Shown one piece after another: positions 9,842 to 18,906 of a stretch of DNA of 49,238 nt (the stretch's first letter is position 1; each line of letters begins with the position of its first letter). The DNA lies in the NCBI GenBank assembly GCA_022844045.1, contig JALHMM010000013.1, positions 1-49,238 of the forward strand. Reading direction: 5' to 3'. Both the position numbers and the translations under genes were made by a program. This DNA is from Reyranellaceae bacterium (GTDB taxonomy: Bacteria; Pseudomonadota; Alphaproteobacteria; Reyranellales; Reyranellaceae). The notes under the pieces are model-generated. The model had not been told where the DNA came from, ran no database searches, and saw nothing but the letters and a program-made list of their open reading frames with translations.

Positions 9842-11134
9842 TTATCCGATGACCACGAACTTCAGCACGAATAGCGCCGCGAGAATTGCCATCGCCGGAT
9901 GCACGTCCCTCCAGCGACCGGCGGCGAGCTTGATCGCGGCGTAGGTGATGAATCCGAAGGCAATACCCTCGGCGATCGAGAAGGTGAACGGCATGGTGAG
10001 CGCCGTCACCATGGCCGGCGCCGACTCGGTGATGTCGCCCCACTCGATCTCGGTCAGCCCGCGCGCCATGATGCAGGCGACGTAGAACAGGGCTGGTGCC
10101 GTGGCCCAAGGCGGCACCGACGCCGCCAGCGGCGACAGGAACAGCGCCGCCAGGAACAGGACACCGACCACGAGCGCGGTGAGCCCGGTGCGGCCGCCGG
10201 CGTTGATGCCCGAGGCGCTCTCGATATAGCTGGTGGTGGTCGAGGTGCCGATCGCCGCGCCGGCCATGGCTGCGGTCGAGTCGGCGATCAGCGCGCCGCG
10301 CAGGCGCGGCACGGTGCCGTCCTTGTTCATGAAGCGGCCGCGATGCGCCAGCGCGATCAAGGTGCCGGTGTTGTCGAACAGATCGACGAACAGGAAGGCG
10401 AAAACCACGGTCAGCAGACCGACTTTGAGCGCGCCGGCGAGGTCCATCTGCAGGAACACCGGGGCGGGGCTGGGCGGCGCGCCGACGATGCCGCCGAACT
10501 TGCTGGCGCCCACCGCGATCGAGGCGGCGGTGACCACCAGCACGCCGATGATCACGGCGCCGGGGATCCTGAAGTGTTCGAGCGCGATGATCAGCACGAA
10601 GCCCAGTGCCGCCAGGAGCACCGGCCAGCTCTTTAGATCGCCGGCGCCGATCAGGGTGGCGGGGTGGTCGACGACGATCTTGGCGCTCTGCAGCGCGATC
10701 AGCGCCAGGAACAGGCCGATGCCGGCGGCGATCGCCATCTTCAGCGATTTGGGGATGGCGTTGACGATCCACTCCCGCACCGGCGTCACGCTCAGGATGA
10801 AGAACAGGATGCCCGAGAGGAACACGCAGCCCAGCGCCACTTGCCAGGTGTGGCCCATGCCGCCGACCACACCGAAGGCGAAATAGGCGTTGAGCCCCAT
10901 GCCCGGCGCCAGCGCGATCGGGTAGTTGGCGAGGAAGGCCATCAGCGCGCAGCCCACGGCGGCGGCGATGCAGGTGCTGGCGAACACCGCGTCGCGCGGC
11001 ATGCCGGCTTTCGACAGGATATCGGGGTTGACGAAGATGATATAGGCCATGGTCAGGAAGGTCGTGAGCCCGGCTACCACCTCGATGCGGATCGTCGTCT
11101 TGTTCTCGGTGAGCTTGAAGATCGAGTCGAGCAT
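9842..11134 (-). CDS. AzgA-type purine (adenine/guanine/hypoxanthine) permease
   Basis: NCS2-superfamily importer of the AzgA/COG2252 group, driven by proton symport in the inner membrane. The 430-residue protein begins with the characteristic FKLTENKTTIRIEVVAGLTT segment. It has the APGMGLNAYF motif near residue 77 and the DLFDNTGTLI motif in the middle, plus about 12-13 hydrophobic segments. Length is typical. It is encoded opposite to its neighbours and interrupts the usual DUF1467-proS junction. No purine riboswitch could be seen in its short leader. The exact substrate (adenine or guanine/hypoxanthine) cannot be read from sequence alone. Confidence 0.9.
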   Translation of the reverse strand: MLDSIFKLTENKTTIRIEVVAGLTTFLTMAYIIFVNPDILSKAGMPRDAVFASTCIAAAVGCALMAFLANYPIALAPGMGLNAYFAFGVVGGMGHTWQVALGCVFLSGILFFILSVTPVREWIVNAIPKSLKMAIAAGIGLFLALIALQSAKIVVDHPATLIGAGDLKSWPVLLAALGFVLIIALEHFRIPGAVIIGVLVVTAASIAVGASKFGGIVGAPPSPAPVFLQMDLAGALKVGLLTVVFAFLFVDLFDNTGTLIALAHRGRFMNKDGTVPRLRGALIADSTAAMAGAAIGTSTTTSYIESASGINAGGRTGLTALVVGVLFLAALFLSPLAASVPPWATAPALFYVACIMARGLTEIEWGDITESAPAMVTALTMPFTFSIAEGIAFGFITYAAIKLAAGRWRDVHPAMAILAALFVLKFVVIG

Positions 11135-11158
11135 GGTCTCCCCCCTTTCGACCGGCGC

Positions 11159-11273
11159 CTCACCCTGAGGAGCGCCTGATGGGGCGCGTCTCGAAGGGTG
11201 GGCAACCCGCTCGGTGTCCGTGGCCCATGCTTCGAGACGGCCGCTGGCGCGGCCTCCTCAGCATGAGGCTGAG
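11159..11273. repeat. palindromic repeat, family C (CCTGAGGAG / CTTCGAGACG)
   Basis: Imperfect inverted repeat between the divergent purine permease and proS genes. The left half carries CACCCTGAGGAGCGC and GGCGCGTCTCGAAGG. The right half carries the complementary CTTCGAGACGGCC and GGCCTCCTCAGCATGAGG. This is a widespread alphaproteobacterial intergenic repeat type. It occupies most of the divergent promoter region, leaving little room for the proS and permease promoters. Confidence 0.8.
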
Positions 11274-11380
11274 TGTCGTATTGTGGGCCACGAAACGGGG
11301 TCGAAGCCAGCGCGGTTTGCCATGGCCGGCCGGGTTGCCTAAATTCGCGCGCAATCACACGGCATTGGACCCCTCCCGAC

Positions 11381-12700
11381 ATGCGCCTCAGCCAGTACTT
11401 CCTGCCGACCCTCAAGGAAACGCCCGCCGAGGCGCAGATCGTCTCGCATCGCCTGATGCTGCGCGCCGGGCTGGTGCGCCAGATGAGCGCCGGCATCTAT
11501 GCCTGGCTGCCGCTGGGCTACCGCGTGCTGCGCAATATCGAGCGCATCGTACGGGAGGAGCAGGACGCATCGGGTGCGCAGGAAGTGTTGATGCCGACCA
11601 TCCAGTCGGCCGATCTTTGGCGCCAGAGCGGGCGCTACGACGCCTACGGGCCGGAGATGCTGCGCTTCGTCGATCGCCACGAGCGCGAGATGCTGTACGG
11701 GCCGACCAACGAGGAGATGATCACCACCATCTTCCGCGATGCGGTGAAGAGCTACCGCGACCTGCCGCGCAACCTCTATCACATCCAGTGGAAATTCCGC
11801 GACGAGGTGCGCCCGCGCTTCGGCGTCATGCGCGGCCGCGAGTTCCTGATGAAGGACAACTACTCCTTCGATCTCGACAGGGCCGGCGCCATCCATTCCT
11901 ACAACAAGATGTTCGTGGCCTATCTACGGACCTTCGCGCGCATGGGCCTGAAGGCGATCCCGATGCGCGCCGATACCGGGCCGATCGGCGGCGACCTGAG
12001 CCACGAATTCATCATCCTCGCCGATACCGGCGAGAGCGCGGTGTTCTGCGACAAGAGCCTGGTCGACAAGGACATCCTGGGCCGCACCGTCGATTTCGAT
12101 GGTGACCTGCAGCCGATGGTCAACGAGTGGACGCGGCTCTACGCCGCCACCGACGAGATGCACGACCCGGCGCGCTTCGAGAAGGAGGTGCCTGAAGACC
12201 GCCGCGTCTCGGCGCGCGGCATCGAGGTCGGCCACATCTTCTATTTCGGCACCAATTACTCCAAGCCGCTCAACGCCGTGGTCGCCGGACCCGACGGCAA
12301 GAACATCACCGTCGAGATGGGCTCCTACGGCGTCGGCGTGTCGCGCCTGATGGGCGCCATCATCGAGGCGAGCCACGATGCCAACGGCATCGTCTGGCCG
12401 GAGTCGGTGGCGCCCTTCAAGGTCGGCCTGATCAATCTCAAGCCCGACGACGGCGCGGTCACCGGCGCCTGTCAGACGCTGTACGGCAAGCTGCGCGCGG
12501 CGGGCGTCGAGACGCTGTACGACGATCGCGATGTGCGCGGCGGCGCCAAGTTCGCCGACATGGATCTGATCGGCCTGCCCTGGCAGGTGATCATCGGCCC
12601 CAAGGGCGTCGCGGCCGGCAAGGTCGAGGTCAAGAACCGCGGGACCGGCCAGCGCGAGGAAATGGCGCCGGAAGCCCTGCTGGCGCGTTTCGGCGCGTGA
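11381..12700 (+). CDS. proS: prolyl-tRNA synthetase, short alphaproteobacterial form
   Basis: Class II aminoacyl-tRNA synthetase that charges tRNA-Pro. The 439-residue protein lacks the large INS editing insertion of E. coli ProS (572 residues), as is normal in alphaproteobacteria. It shows the start [20 protein letters not shown], motif 2 around [20 protein letters not shown], motif 3 around [12 protein letters not shown], and a C-terminal anticodon-binding domain. ATG 11381 fits the family N terminus; longer in-frame extensions upstream are not conserved-looking. Without the INS domain, Ala-tRNA-Pro would have to be cleared by a free-standing editing protein, not seen in this window. Confidence 0.96.
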   Translation: MRLSQYFLPTLKETPAEAQIVSHRLMLRAGLVRQMSAGIYAWLPLGYRVLRNIERIVREEQDASGAQEVLMPTIQSADLWRQSGRYDAYGPEMLRFVDRHEREMLYGPTNEEMITTIFRDAVKSYRDLPRNLYHIQWKFRDEVRPRFGVMRGREFLMKDNYSFDLDRAGAIHSYNKMFVAYLRTFARMGLKAIPMRADTGPIGGDLSHEFIILADTGESAVFCDKSLVDKDILGRTVDFDGDLQPMVNEWTRLYAATDEMHDPARFEKEVPEDRRVSARGIEVGHIFYFGTNYSKPLNAVVAGPDGKNITVEMGSYGVGVSRLMGAIIEASHDANGIVWPESVAPFKVGLINLKPDDGAVTGACQTLYGKLRAAGVETLYDDRDVRGGAKFADMDLIGLPWQVIIGPKGVAAGKVEVKNRGTGQREEMAPEALLARFGA

Positions 12701-12720
12701 ACGAGGGCAGGCCCATACCC

Positions 12721-12881
12721 CTACCTTTCCCCGCTGGCGGGGGAAGGTGGCAGCGCGAAGCGCTGACGGATGGGGGTGGCTCGCGCGGCCAGACGTGGTC
12801 TGCGAATTACATCTCCTTCGTCTTCGACAGCCACCCCCATCCGCCCTTCGGGCACCTTCCCCCGCCAGCGGGGGAAGGTAG
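12721..12881. repeat. long inverted repeat, family B, between proS and lolC
   Basis: Inverted repeat of about 160 bp whose outer arms (12721-12750 and 12853-12881) are themselves palindromes of the CCTTCCCCCGC/GCGGGGGAAGG type. Inner arms also pair (GGATGGGGGTGG with CCACCCCCATCC). A second, shorter copy lies between the two Lol permease genes at 14309-14432. It fills almost the whole proS-lolC spacer. Confidence 0.85.
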
Positions 12882-12897
12882 TCGTTTGCGCTGACGC

Positions 12898-14223
12898 ATG
12901 GCATTCGCCGCTGTCGAGAGGTTGATCGCGCTGCGCTACCTGCGCGCGCGCCGTGACGAGGGGTTTCTCTCGATCATCGCCGGTTTTTCGCTGGTCGGCA
13001 TCGCGCTGGGCGTCGGCACGCTGATCGTGGTCATGGCCGTGATGAACGGCTTTCGCGTCGAGCTGTTGCGCCAGATCACCTCGGTCAACGGCCATCTCGC
13101 GATCAGCGCCGGTCGCGAGCCGATCGGCGATTTCGCCGCGATCGAGGCCAAGGTGAAGGCGATTCCCGGCGTCGCTGGACTCTCGCCGGTGCTCGAGGGA
13201 CAGGCGATCGTCGCGGCGGGCGAGCAGGTGCGCGGCATCATGCTGCGCGGCATGCGGCCCGAGGACTTGATGCTGCGCAAGCCGATCGCCGATTCGGTCT
13301 CCGGCACCGGCGCGGCCGGCCCGCAGCGCGGTGTCTGCCGGGCGGCGGCGACACCGGCGCCAGGCGCGGCGGCGAAGGGCAGGGGCGATCTGTCGAGCCT
13401 GTCGCGCGGGCGGGTCGTGGCCATCGGCGCGCGCCTGGCCGAGGTGCTGGGCGTCTCGGTAGGTGACATCGTCACCATCGTCTCGCCGACCAGCGTTGAT
13501 ACGCCGCTCGGCCGCCTGCCGCGCACCAGGCGCTTCGAGGTCGGGGCGATCTTCGAAGTCGGCATGTTCGACTACGACACCAACTTCATCTACGCCTCGC
13601 TCGACAACGCGCGCGACTTCTTCGAGACGCCCGGCAAGACCAGCATGATCGAGGTCTTCGCGCTCGATCCCGGCGCCTACAGTTCGCTGATTCCACAGGT
13701 CAACGCGGCGCTCGAGTACAAGTACTTCGCCTTCGACTGGCTCGAGGCGAATTCCGGGTTCTTCGCCACCATCGCGCAGCAAGCCAACGTGATGTTCCTG
13801 GTGCTGACCCTGATCGTGCTGGTCGCCGCCTTCAACATCGTCTCCAGCCTGATGATGCTGGTGCGCACCAAGGGGCCGGACATCGCCATCCTGCGCACCA
13901 TCGGCGCCAGCCGCGGCGCCATCCTGCGCGTCTTCTTCATGGACGGCATGGGCCTGGGCATCGTCGGCACGGCGCTGGGCGTCGGCCTGGGCGTCGCCTT
14001 CGCCGACAATATCGAGGCCATCCGCCAGTGGCTGCAGTGCTCGTTTGGCCTGACGCTGTTCGACCCGCAACTCTACCAGCTCACCGAGCTGCCCGCCCGC
14101 ATCGCCTGGGACGAGATCGCCGGCATCGCCGGCATGGCGCTGCTGTTCTCGTTCCTCGCCACGATCTACCCGGCCTGGGTCGCGACACGGCTCGATCCGA
14201 TCGAGGCGCTGCGCCGTGGGTAG
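12898..14223 (+). CDS. lolC: lipoprotein-releasing ABC permease LolC/LolE type, copy 1
   Basis: Inner-membrane permease of the LolCDE exporter, which releases outer-membrane lipoproteins to LolA. The 441-residue protein begins RYLRARRDEGFLSIIAGFSL, has one N-terminal transmembrane helix (about 25-48), a large periplasmic MacB-like domain and three C-terminal helices (FtsX domain; LRTIGASRGAILRVFFMDGM links them to the ATPase). It has an unusual low-complexity Ala/Gly/Pro insertion with a cysteine at about residues 134-165. A related second permease follows downstream. Assignment as C rather than E is arbitrary. Confidence 0.88.
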   Translation: MAFAAVERLIALRYLRARRDEGFLSIIAGFSLVGIALGVGTLIVVMAVMNGFRVELLRQITSVNGHLAISAGREPIGDFAAIEAKVKAIPGVAGLSPVLEGQAIVAAGEQVRGIMLRGMRPEDLMLRKPIADSVSGTGAAGPQRGVCRAAATPAPGAAAKGRGDLSSLSRGRVVAIGARLAEVLGVSVGDIVTIVSPTSVDTPLGRLPRTRRFEVGAIFEVGMFDYDTNFIYASLDNARDFFETPGKTSMIEVFALDPGAYSSLIPQVNAALEYKYFAFDWLEANSGFFATIAQQANVMFLVLTLIVLVAAFNIVSSLMMLVRTKGPDIAILRTIGASRGAILRVFFMDGMGLGIVGTALGVGLGVAFADNIEAIRQWLQCSFGLTLFDPQLYQLTELPARIAWDEIAGIAGMALLFSFLATIYPAWVATRLDPIEALRRG

Positions 14224-14235
14224 GGTGGGCCCAGT

Positions 14236-14299
14236 TGTCATCCCGAGCGCAGCGAGGGATCCAGGCGAGCCTAGATCCCTCGCTGCGCTCGGGATGACA
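14236..14299. repeat. palindromic repeat, family A, between the Lol permease genes
   Basis: Perfect 26-bp arms (14236-14261 and 14274-14299) with the same core as 7586-7655. It lies directly downstream of the first permease stop and abuts a family B element, so two unrelated repeat families share one 222-bp spacer. Confidence 0.88.
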
Positions 14300-14308
14300 G
14301 ACGACCTC

Positions 14309-14432
14309 CCTTCCCCCGGAGGGGGAAGGTGCCCGAAGGGCGGAAGGGGGATGTCGAAGACGGACACCGAGTTTGTTGAAACATCCCCCATCCGTCGCGC
14401 TGCGCGCGCCACCTTCCCCCTCCGGGGGAAGG
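14309..14432. repeat. inverted repeat, family B, upstream of the second Lol permease
   Basis: Outer arms are CCTTCCCCCGGAGGGGGAAGG and its near-identical partner at 14412-14432. Inner complementary segments carry GGGGGATG and CATCCCCC. It shares the GTCGAAGAC spacer motif with the copy at 12721-12881, so the two are related elements rather than chance palindromes. It ends 13 bp before the permease start. Confidence 0.8.
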
Positions 14433-14445
14433 TCGAAGGCCTCCC

Positions 14446-15685
14446 ATGATCTCCTCGACCGAGCGCACCATCGCCTGGCGCTTCCTGCGCAGTCGCGAGC
14501 GCGAGGGGTTCATCTCGTTCATCGCCTGGTTCGCGCTGATCGGCGTGGCGCTGGGCGTGGCGACCTTGATCGTGGTGCTGAGCGTCATGAACGGTTTCCG
14601 CGGCGACATCTTCGGCCGCATCATCGGCATGAACGGCCATATCAGGGTGTCGGCGGCCAAGGGCATGCTGACGGACTACGAGCGGCTGGTGGCGCAGTTC
14701 GCCCAGGTGCCGTTCGTGCGCTCGGTCACGCCGATCATCGAGCGGCAGGCGGTGGTCAGTGGCGGCGGCTTCACGCGCGGCGTGCAATTGCGCGGCATGC
14801 GTGTCGAGGACGCGCTCAAGCGCTCGATCATCCGCGAGGGCATCGTCGGCGGTGACCCCGGGCAATTCGAAACCGAAGCCGGCGTGATCATGGGCGAACG
14901 CCTGCGCCAGGCGCTCGGCCTGCGCTTCGGCGAATCGTTCACCGTGATCACCTACTCGCGCAACGAGAACGGCACGCTGTCGGCACGCGACGTCACCTAC
15001 AAGGTGCTGGCGAGCTTCATGGTGAAACGCTGGGAGTTCGACTCGACCTTGGCGATCGCGCCGCTCGACCTGATCCAGGACGACTTCAACATCCCCGACA
15101 ACGCCGTGTCCTCGATCGAGATCGAGGTTATCGACCATCAGCGGAATCTGGCGGCGGTGCTCGACGCCGTGAAGAAGCGCGCCGGGCGCGACGACCTGCG
15201 CTTCGCCGACTGGCGCTCGCTCAACTCCCGCCTGGTTGGCGCGCTGGAGGTCGAGCGCGTGCTGATGTTCATCATTCTCAGCCTGATCGTGCTGGTGGCC
15301 TCGATGAACGTGGTGGCGAGCTTCACCATGCTGGTGCGCACCAAGACGCCGGGCATCGCCATCCTGCGCACGATGGGCGCCACCAGCGGCGCGGTGGTGC
15401 GCATCTTCTTCCTCGCCAGCGCCAGCGTCGGCACCATCGGCACCCTCGTCGGCGGCGCGCTCGGCCTGCTGGTCTGCGCCAACATGCCGGCGGTCACGGC
15501 GGTGCTGAGCTGGGCGACCGGCAGCATGGATGGCGCGGGCTCGACCTGGGCGGCCAACCTGCCGGTGCGCGTCGACTACGCGGAGGTCGCGACCGTGCTG
15601 CTGATCGCGCTCGGCCTGTCGCTTGTGGCCGCGATGTATCCCGCCTGGCGCGCCGGCCGGCTCGAACCCGTGGAGGCGTTGCGCC

Positions 15686-15693
<8 letters not shown>
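14446..15693 (+). CDS. lolE: lipoprotein-releasing ABC permease LolC/LolE type, copy 2
   Basis: Second permease subunit of the LolCDE lipoprotein exporter (415 residues, the normal family length). It has the N-terminal [20 protein letters not shown] segment and first helix (about 20-45), a periplasmic domain (about 50-270) and three C-terminal helices of the FtsX domain, including [19 protein letters not shown]. It aligns end to end with the gene upstream but is clearly diverged and lacks the Ala/Gly/Pro insertion, so the pair probably works as a heterodimer. Its last 8 bp overlap lolD. A single LolC/E-type gene is more usual in alphaproteobacteria. Confidence 0.9.
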
Positions 15694-16384
<691 letters not shown>

Positions 16385-16410
16385 GCGGGTCATTGACGTG
16401 TGCCGGACGG

Positions 16411-17541
16411 CTATTCCACCCCTCGCCGCACGAAGCCACGCAAGCCCGCCACCATCGTCGCCTGGTTGCTGGTGTTCGTCTTGCCGAGGACGTTCTTGAG
16501 GTGATAGCGCGCTGTCCCGATGCCGATCGCGAGAGCCTGCGCGACGCCCTTGAGGTCGTGGCCGGCGGCCAGCAGGGCCGCGACGGATGCCTCGCGCGGC
16601 GTGAGGCGGAAGGCATCGGCGATGGCGTCGCGATCGATCGGCGGACAATCGTCGGGTTCGGTGATGAAGAGCGCGACTCGCGGCGCCGAGGTTCCCGCCG
16701 GCGATAGCGCCAACTGCCAGATCGGAAACAGGGACAGCAGCAGGGGAGGACGCCGCGAAGGTCGCTCCAGGCGCAGGTCCTGCGCCGCGCCGCTACCGGC
16801 AGCGGCCACATCGTATCGCCCGATGCCGGCGATGGCGTGCCGCAGGCGGCGCGTCGCCGGCGGGGTCGCGGCCAGGAGCCCGGACACGCCGAGCATCAGC
16901 CCGTCGGCCTGGCCGACGATGCGCAGCGCCCGACCGTTGGCGAAACACGGCTGGCCGGCGGCGTCGACCAGCATGACGGCGGTATCGACACGGTCGAGCA
17001 GCTGCTGCAGGTCGCTGGCCTGCTGCCGGGCGGCCGCCAGGCGCCGCGAGAGTTCGATCGCGTTGGCGAAGTGGGGCAGGATGGCCTGCAACGTCCCGAT
17101 CCCGGCGCTATCGAACGGTCCCTTCTTGCGCGGTCGACAGAAGTTCAGCGCCGTCAGCGTTCCGCCGGCGCCCAGGCACGCGCTGGTCGAATAGAAGCCG
17201 TTCGCCGGCCGGACGATCTCGTTGTAGAAGGCGCTGTTCTCCATGTCGCGGTCGGGAATGACGGAAGCGCTCGAAAAGGCCAGCCCGAGCTGTATCCCGC
17301 TCAGCATGCGGCTGCCCAGCTGGGCGGCCTCCGCCGAGTAGATGCGGGCCGCGTGTGCGCTATCCACGCGGACCGCGGCGAAGGAATCGCCGCCGTCGGC
17401 GGTCCCGGGGCTGAAGACGATCGCATGATCGGCCCGCAGCAGGTCGGTGACGTTCTCCACGGCGGCAGACCACGACGCCGGCTCCAGGACGGCGGCGTAG
17501 AGCTTGTTGATCGCGTCGAGCGCCGGCCGAAGGTTGTCCAT
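16411..17541 (-). CDS. LuxR-family transcriptional regulator
   Basis: A 376-residue protein with a C-terminal LuxR-type helix-turn-helix at about residues 310-365, beginning LTPREASVAALLAAGHDLKG. The N-terminal and central region resembles PAS/GAF-like sensory modules (LVDAAGQPCFANGRALRI is PAS-like) and is typical of alphaproteobacterial stand-alone regulators without a receiver domain. I chose the ATG at 17541 because GGAG precedes it at good spacing and the MDNLRPALDAINKLYAAVLE start is family-like; the frame stays open upstream to 17700. Ligand and targets are unknown. It is downstream of, and on the same strand as, the caspase-like hypothetical gene, with a 185-bp gap. Confidence 0.8.
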   Translation of the reverse strand: MDNLRPALDAINKLYAAVLEPASWSAAVENVTDLLRADHAIVFSPGTADGGDSFAAVRVDSAHAARIYSAEAAQLGSRMLSGIQLGLAFSSASVIPDRDMENSAFYNEIVRPANGFYSTSACLGAGGTLTALNFCRPRKKGPFDSAGIGTLQAILPHFANAIELSRRLAAARQQASDLQQLLDRVDTAVMLVDAAGQPCFANGRALRIVGQADGLMLGVSGLLAATPPATRRLRHAIAGIGRYDVAAAGSGAAQDLRLERPSRRPPLLLSLFPIWQLALSPAGTSAPRVALFITEPDDCPPIDRDAIADAFRLTPREASVAALLAAGHDLKGVAQALAIGIGTARYHLKNVLGKTNTSNQATMVAGLRGFVRRGVE

Positions 17542-17726
17542 GTCGGCTCCGGAAAGAAGCGGGGACAGGCTGGACTGCGACCGATGGTAGGCGCGACTGC
17601 GCGACAACTCAAGCCGATGCAAATGCGTGAGACGCTCGGGATCACGCGCAAGATGCGGGGCCGCATCACCGACCCGCCCTTCGGTCGCCCGAGGGCCCAT
17701 CTCCTGTACGGGCGGCGGCCGCCGGC

Positions 17727-18638
17727 CTAGACGGGCACTTTGAACTTGCGAGCGACCTGTTCTGCGCAGAGATCGCTGATTCTCTTGAGTTCGCCGTTGG
17801 GTTGAAACACCTTGATCGTCGGCTCTCTGTTCAGCAGATCAATCGTGTTCTTCGGGTACTTCACGACCGGACAGAAATGGGTCGGCGCCACGACGAGTCG
17901 GTCCGAAGCGGCCGCCGCTTTCTTGCAAAAGACGTCGTTGTTGCCAATCGAGCAGGAGCCAAGCCAGACAACGGCATTCTTTGCCAACTTTTTCTTGAGG
18001 GGCGTGAAGGCGGCCTCGACGTTTGTGATGTCAAGCCGACGCTTCTCATCCTTGTCACCGGCGACCAACATGCTGAAGCTGGCGGCGGTTGCCCCGGAGA
18101 GGTCGTCGGGTATTCTGCCATGGCTGGAGACGACGACGTGATCCGCGCCCTCGGGGACATCCGCGAAGATCTTCACGGGATCGAGAGTTGAGCCGAACGT
18201 GACGGTCTTTTCCATTTCGTAGGTCTTGGTATCGGGCGCATTGACCGCGAATGTCTTGCCCGAGAGCGTCGCGGGTGACAGCTTCTTCTCCTTCGCTGAC
18301 GCTCGCCGCTCCTGAATCCCGATCGCGAGCCCGGGACCAACTGACTTTCCCTCGGCGTTCACGGGAAAGAGCAAAGTGGTGCCGAACTCGCGGGCCAGGA
18401 AGGATACCTCGCCGGTGCGGAAGTCCATCGCGACGTGACCGGGGACCGCGGGCCAGTTGGAACCCGCGATCACCGTGGTGGCGCTGGATCTGATCGCTTC
18501 TCCCTTGACGAGTCCCTCCGCTATCAACTTGCAAAAAGCCCATTCGCGAAATTGAACGAGATGAAGCACGCCGCCCTGTCCGGCGTTGACATTGGCCGCC
18601 GGGAAGTCGGGATGCCTGATCCATTTCGTCACTGGCAT
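17727..18638 (-). CDS. hypothetical protein, possible caspase-fold (clan CD) peptidase-like
   Basis: A 303-residue protein not confidently assigned to a family. It shows a beta strand ending in His-Gly (DHVVVSSHGR, His173) and, 56 residues later, a strand ending in Ser-Cys (NAVVWLGSCSIGNNDVF, Cys229), followed by a helix and a VVAP strand. This spacing and pattern match the His/Cys dyad of caspase-fold proteins (clan CD: CHAT, DUF4347, C80). The first 150 residues are unrecognised. There is no signal peptide or membrane segment. The start at 18638 follows a clean GGAGGT. Base composition is more A+T-rich than in lolD or dnaE. Peptidase activity is inference only. Confidence 0.55.
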   Translation of the reverse strand: MPVTKWIRHPDFPAANVNAGQGGVLHLVQFREWAFCKLIAEGLVKGEAIRSSATTVIAGSNWPAVPGHVAMDFRTGEVSFLAREFGTTLLFPVNAEGKSVGPGLAIGIQERRASAKEKKLSPATLSGKTFAVNAPDTKTYEMEKTVTFGSTLDPVKIFADVPEGADHVVVSSHGRIPDDLSGATAASFSMLVAGDKDEKRRLDITNVEAAFTPLKKKLAKNAVVWLGSCSIGNNDVFCKKAAAASDRLVVAPTHFCPVVKYPKNTIDLLNREPTIKVFQPNGELKRISDLCAEQVARKFKVPV

Positions 18639-18733
18639 TGCCGCACCTCCGACATGATCGCGCGGCTCGCCGCGCCTCAACCCTGTCCCCTCGCGACCGG
18701 GCTTGGATTGTGCGAAGTCACTCGTCTGGGGAC

Positions 18734-18751
18734 CTCTCCCAAATGGGAGAG
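18734..18751. repeat. short perfect palindrome, family D-like
   Basis: CTCTCCCA-AA-TGGGAGAG: a perfect 8-bp-arm hairpin upstream of the caspase-like gene. It resembles the CTCTCCCC/GGGGAGAG palindromes at 11-37 and 23126-23155, in a less GC-rich form. Confidence 0.5.
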
Positions 18752-18820
18752 ATTGTGTGTGATTCTCTCCGGCCTGGCGTCACATCCCGTGCATGCCGCA
18801 GGCACGACTACTGGCTTGCC

Positions 18821-18880
18821 AACCACCTCGCCGCGCTGATCGACCGGACCGTCACCTCGCGCCAGCGCGTGCTGGTCTGA
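18821..18880 (+). pseudogene. fragment: second, diverged 3' end of lolD
   Basis: In one frame this stretch encodes NHLAALIDRTVTSRQRVLV and a TGA stop. The true LolD C terminus ends [20 protein letters not shown] followed by TGA. Twelve of 17 residues from LAA onward agree, and several agreeing codons differ only at the third base (GCG/GCC, GAT/GAC, CGC/CGG, ACG/ACC), so the copy has a coding history. No start or upstream LolD domain accompanies it. It marks the right edge of the 2.5-kb block inserted after lolD. Confidence 0.72.
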
Positions 18881-18906
18881 GCGTCAAGGCCGCTCGGGTC
18901 ACGCCA

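Noticed and set aside
11135..11380. Purine riboswitch upstream of the AzgA-type permease
   Set aside because: The leader on the minus strand is short and mostly covered by a family C repeat. The conserved riboswitch core and loop sequences are not there.
7586..14432. CRISPR array made of the repeated palindromes
   Set aside because: The copies are far apart, are palindromic over their full length and are not interleaved with equal-length spacers. No cas gene is present.
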